From positions 1 to 10,092 of the forward strand of contig CAKQIY010000055.1 of NCBI GenBank assembly GCA_934247115.1: 10,092 bases of DNA, given 5' to 3'. Origin of the DNA: an uncultured Coprococcus sp. (lineage in GTDB: Bacteria; Bacillota; Clostridia; Lachnospirales; Lachnospiraceae). The stretch's first letter is position 1. Each line of letters starts with the position of its first letter. This document shows, piece after piece, positions 7,682-10,092 of the stretch. The notes under the pieces are model-generated. The model did not search any database, was not told the DNA's origin, and was given only the letters and a program-made list of their open reading frames with translations. The translations under genes were made by a program, and so were the position numbers.

Positions 7682-9478
7682 ATGGATTATAGCATCTATG
7701 ACTATAATAGTGACGAGAAGCTTCTTCAGGAACAGGAGATAGAGGAGATCAACAATGTGAAGATGAGTCTGCTCAATACTCTTATCACGAAGCTGAACAA
7801 TGCGGGAATATATTTTAACAGTACATCGAGAATCAAGTCAGAATCGTCACTTCTGCACAAGCTGGAGACTGGTAAATACTCCATGCAGGAAGGCGGAAGA
7901 AAGATTCAGGATATCATAGGTATACGAATCAACCTGTTCTATCTGGAGGACATGGATATATGTGAGAAGATACTTGAGGAGACGTTTCTTCTGGACAACT
8001 GGTCCAAGACGAAGAATGAGGAGAACAAATTTGAGGCACAGAAATGTAACGGTGTGTTCAGGATACCGAGCAAATATCTGCGCAACATACCTGCAAGTGT
8101 GTGGAACAAGCCATTTGATCAGACATTTGAGGTACAGCTGAGGACGGTGCTTTTCGAGGGTTGGCATGAGATAGAGCACGAGATGCGATATAAGTATAAG
8201 CTGGGCTCGGATTCCAGGGAAACCGATCTGTGGACAGGACATGAGGATCTGTCCAGAGTCATGAACAGTATTATAGCGAATCTGGAGCTGTGCGACTGGT
8301 CCATCATGCAGATATTCAACAGCATTCACGACTCACAATACAAGGAGAAAAATTGGGAGAATGCCATAAGGAGCAAATACAGGCTTAGGATCACTCAGGA
8401 TCCCCTTAAGCCTGAGCTCAGGGAATATCTGGACAACAATCCGAATATTGTGGCGCAGTTCCATGCTGTGAGCAAGCGTGAACTGGTGGATATACTGCTC
8501 AACAAGAAGTATCACAAGGAGCTGACTCCTGACAGGGTTATTTATCTGATCAATAAGGAGATAGTCCACAACGAGTATATATCAAGGCTGCTGGACAAGG
8601 AGCAGTTCGTTCCTGCGGTCAGACCTGAGGTGAAGACAGAGATAAAGCCTATGGTTTCAAATGTTGTGTACGGCCACAGGGTTGGAATACCATCAGCAGG
8701 GTATGACAAGGCGTGTGAGATTATATACAAATGGGTTAGAGAGCACATCAGTATGGTGTTCCCACAGATGCCGGAGGAGCTCACGAGTGTGGATTATTCC
8801 ACCATAGGATATAAGGTATATATAACATATGGAATCGATGAGTTTCATATGGATTTCCAGCACATAAGCAATTCTGAGGCGGGTGTTATATGGCATGTGA
8901 CAGTAGATATGGTGAGTGCCGGGGATATATATGATGTAGATGTGGAGAACATATGTGAGACCATCAACGTCAAGGAGAGAAGATACAGCAGACCGAAGTT
9001 CATGAAGGATATGTTTAATCAGGTGGGCTTTGTTGACGCTGGAATAGTCATGGAGGAGGGCTTGAACCCTGAAGAGATCAGTTACGACAAGCTGAATGCG
9101 ATTGTTGAGAGCCCTGACAGACATATGCCAATCATAGTAATAGTGAAGCCTGATGTGATACCGGACTGGGCGATAGACTGTGATGGATATATACTCAGAA
9201 CGGATATGCTGAAAAAGACGCTCAATGGTTTGTGTCATGTATATCTGTGCAGTGGGGACTGCAAGAAACGCTACGAGGAGGAGTATGGAAAGGAATCCGT
9301 GGATGGTGGAGTCATGATGTGGGAGAAGAACAGCAACTACCCTATATTCTACTCCATGGATATCATCAACCAGAGCTTCTTCGAGGAAGTAAATCACAGT
9401 ATCAATGAGAATGTGGAGTATGAGAAATCCTTCAGATATTCACTGAGAGAACAGGTTCATGATGAGTATCTGAAATAA
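7682..9478 (+). CDS. RelA/SpoT nucleotidyltransferase-domain protein with a large unassigned C-terminal region
   Basis: A 598-residue soluble protein. Residues about 25-220 resemble the RelA/SpoT (p)ppGpp synthetase domain: RIKSESSLLHK (50-60), QDIIGIRI (76-83, candidate Mg ligand D77), FEVQLRT (149-155, candidate catalytic/Mg ligand E150) and WHEIEHEMRYKYK (161-173). The acceptor-nucleotide loop, usually NGYRSLH-like, reads NGVFRIP at 123-129, so the stacking Tyr and the His are not in place. No HD hydrolase domain precedes it and no TGS or ACT domain follows. Residues about 225-310 look helical. The rest (about 320-598) includes the segment MPIIVIVKPD (482-491) and GLCHVYLCSG (516-525), in a family I cannot name. 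A pyrophosphokinase using ATP is plausible; the acceptor could be GTP/GDP, another nucleotide or tRNA. An inactive regulator is also possible. The ribosome site AAAGGA is modest. ApbE follows after 18 bp and probably shares the transcript. Confidence 0.75.
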   Translation: MDYSIYDYNSDEKLLQEQEIEEINNVKMSLLNTLITKLNNAGIYFNSTSRIKSESSLLHKLETGKYSMQEGGRKIQDIIGIRINLFYLEDMDICEKILEETFLLDNWSKTKNEENKFEAQKCNGVFRIPSKYLRNIPASVWNKPFDQTFEVQLRTVLFEGWHEIEHEMRYKYKLGSDSRETDLWTGHEDLSRVMNSIIANLELCDWSIMQIFNSIHDSQYKEKNWENAIRSKYRLRITQDPLKPELREYLDNNPNIVAQFHAVSKRELVDILLNKKYHKELTPDRVIYLINKEIVHNEYISRLLDKEQFVPAVRPEVKTEIKPMVSNVVYGHRVGIPSAGYDKACEIIYKWVREHISMVFPQMPEELTSVDYSTIGYKVYITYGIDEFHMDFQHISNSEAGVIWHVTVDMVSAGDIYDVDVENICETINVKERRYSRPKFMKDMFNQVGFVDAGIVMEEGLNPEEISYDKLNAIVESPDRHMPIIVIVKPDVIPDWAIDCDGYILRTDMLKKTLNGLCHVYLCSGDCKKRYEEEYGKESVDGGVMMWEKNSNYPIFYSMDIINQSFFEEVNHSINENVEYEKSFRYSLREQVHDEYLK

Positions 9479-9496
9479 CACTGAGGTAGACAGACC

Positions 9497-10092
9497 ATGA
9501 AAAAATGGTACAAGATAGCAGCCGTAGTGGTTGCCATGGCGGCTGTGATTGCTATGGTTATCATATCAGGTGTGAGACGATCAGGAGAAAGTGAATATAC
9601 AAGGAACACGATCACCATGGGAACGGCGGCGTCATTTACAGTTTATGGAAGTCATGGCAGTGAGAATATAGACGGGATGCTGAAGCTTATAGACAGCCTG
9701 GACAAAGATGTGCTGTCATGGCGCTCATCAGGGTCTGAAATATACAGGGTGAACACCACATATAAGCCTGATGAGGATATTACAGTGAGCAGCGAGCTTG
9801 CTGGTGTGCTGAAGCAGACACTTGACATATCAAGGTCTCACGATGATCTTCTGGATATCACCATACGGCCTTTGGCTGATGTGTGGGGAATAGAAGATGG
9901 CAAAACAGAGATTCCTGAGCAGTCGGATATTGATGACGCGCTGAAGCTGGTTGATGTGTCAAAGGTAAGCGTGGATGGTGATAATTTGAGGATATCAGAG
10001 CCCGGTATGATGCTGGATCTGGGAGCAGTCGGCAAGGGATATGGCTGTGACAGGGCAGCAGAGTATCTTAAAGGGACTGATGCGGCCGGTGC
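9497..10092 (+). CDS. apbE: FAD:protein FMN transferase, ApbE family (3' end beyond window)
   Basis: The first 198 codons of an open frame that runs off the right edge with no stop. ApbE enzymes transfer FMN from FAD to a Thr/Ser of exported or membrane flavoproteins such as Rnf/Nqr subunits or FMN-binding-domain reductases. Residues about 5-25 form one hydrophobic segment after MKKWYK, with no lipobox Cys, so a membrane anchor with an outward catalytic domain is likely. Family motifs are present: TMGTAASFTVYG (40-51), a conserved-looking LSWRSSGSEIYRVN (75-88), DITIRPLADVWG (120-131) and LDLGAVGKGYGCD (174-186), the last being the characteristic flavin/Mg-binding stretch. The ATG at 9497 is backed by GAGG at 9483-9486. 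The gene follows the RelA/SpoT-domain gene by 18 bp with no terminator between, suggesting one transcript, though a functional link is not obvious. Its flavoprotein substrate may be encoded past the window. Confidence 0.92.
   Translation, partial: MKKWYKIAAVVVAMAAVIAMVIISGVRRSGESEYTRNTITMGTAASFTVYGSHGSENIDGMLKLIDSLDKDVLSWRSSGSEIYRVNTTYKPDEDITVSSELAGVLKQTLDISRSHDDLLDITIRPLADVWGIEDGKTEIPEQSDIDDALKLVDVSKVSVDGDNLRISEPGMMLDLGAVGKGYGCDRAAEYLKGTDAAG

Noticed and set aside
8693..9397. A 234-codon open frame on the minus strand inside the RelA/SpoT-domain gene
   Set aside because: It lies wholly antisense to a well-supported coding frame, has no recognisable motif, and its composition is that of a shadow frame.
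7682..9478. Calling the gene relA, relP or relQ
   Set aside because: It lacks HD, TGS and ACT domains of Rel and is far longer than RelP/RelQ, with a changed acceptor loop, so none of those names is justified.

Overview
The window looks like chromosomal DNA from a low-to-mid-GC Gram-positive anaerobe, most likely a Lachnospiraceae-type Clostridium relative (Butyrivibrio/Coprococcus/Roseburia-like). This is inferred, not tested. The grounds are the gene styles (a compact NGWGKS-type YhaN-like ATPase, a secreted protein with an ATPSS motif after its signal peptide and YYYF/G cell-wall-binding repeats), strong GAGG/AGGAGG ribosome binding sites, and heavy AGA/AGG and ATA codon use.

Layout, left to right. 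The 3' end of a tRNA (1-32, tRNA-Trp-like acceptor) is followed by a Rho-independent terminator (44-83). A plus-strand run then encodes a YhaO/SbcD-like metallophosphoesterase nuclease subunit (179-1291), a YhaN-like membrane-anchored ABC-type ATPase (1294-2847), and, 70 bp later, a large secreted protein with cell-wall-binding repeats and a C-terminal papain-like (NlpC/P60- or CHAP-type) peptidase domain (2918-5341). The 164-bp gap 5342-5505 holds a small hairpin, a strong terminator and long-range inverted repeats. A 645-residue ABC-F ATPase follows on the minus strand (7443-5506) with its own good sigma-A-type promoter. A 238-bp divergent intergenic region separates it from a plus-strand pair: a 598-residue protein with an N-terminal RelA/SpoT nucleotidyltransferase-like domain and a large unassigned C-terminal part (7682-9478), and, 18 bp later, an ApbE-type FAD:protein FMN transferase (9497 to the window edge, incomplete).

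How the genes work together. The first two form a classic nuclease/ATPase pair (Mre11-Rad50-like logic). The wall hydrolase may only be a neighbour on the same strand. The ABC-F protein is a cytosolic translation factor and stands alone. The most interesting gene is the RelA/SpoT-domain protein. It keeps the Mg-binding Asp/Glu framework of alarmone synthetases, but its acceptor-nucleotide loop (normally a YRSxH-type motif) is replaced, it has no HD hydrolase, TGS or ACT module, and about 370 C-terminal residues belong to no family I can name with confidence. It is the best candidate here for an undescribed nucleotide-signalling or toxin-like function. No phage genes, insertion sequences or CRISPR arrays are visible.
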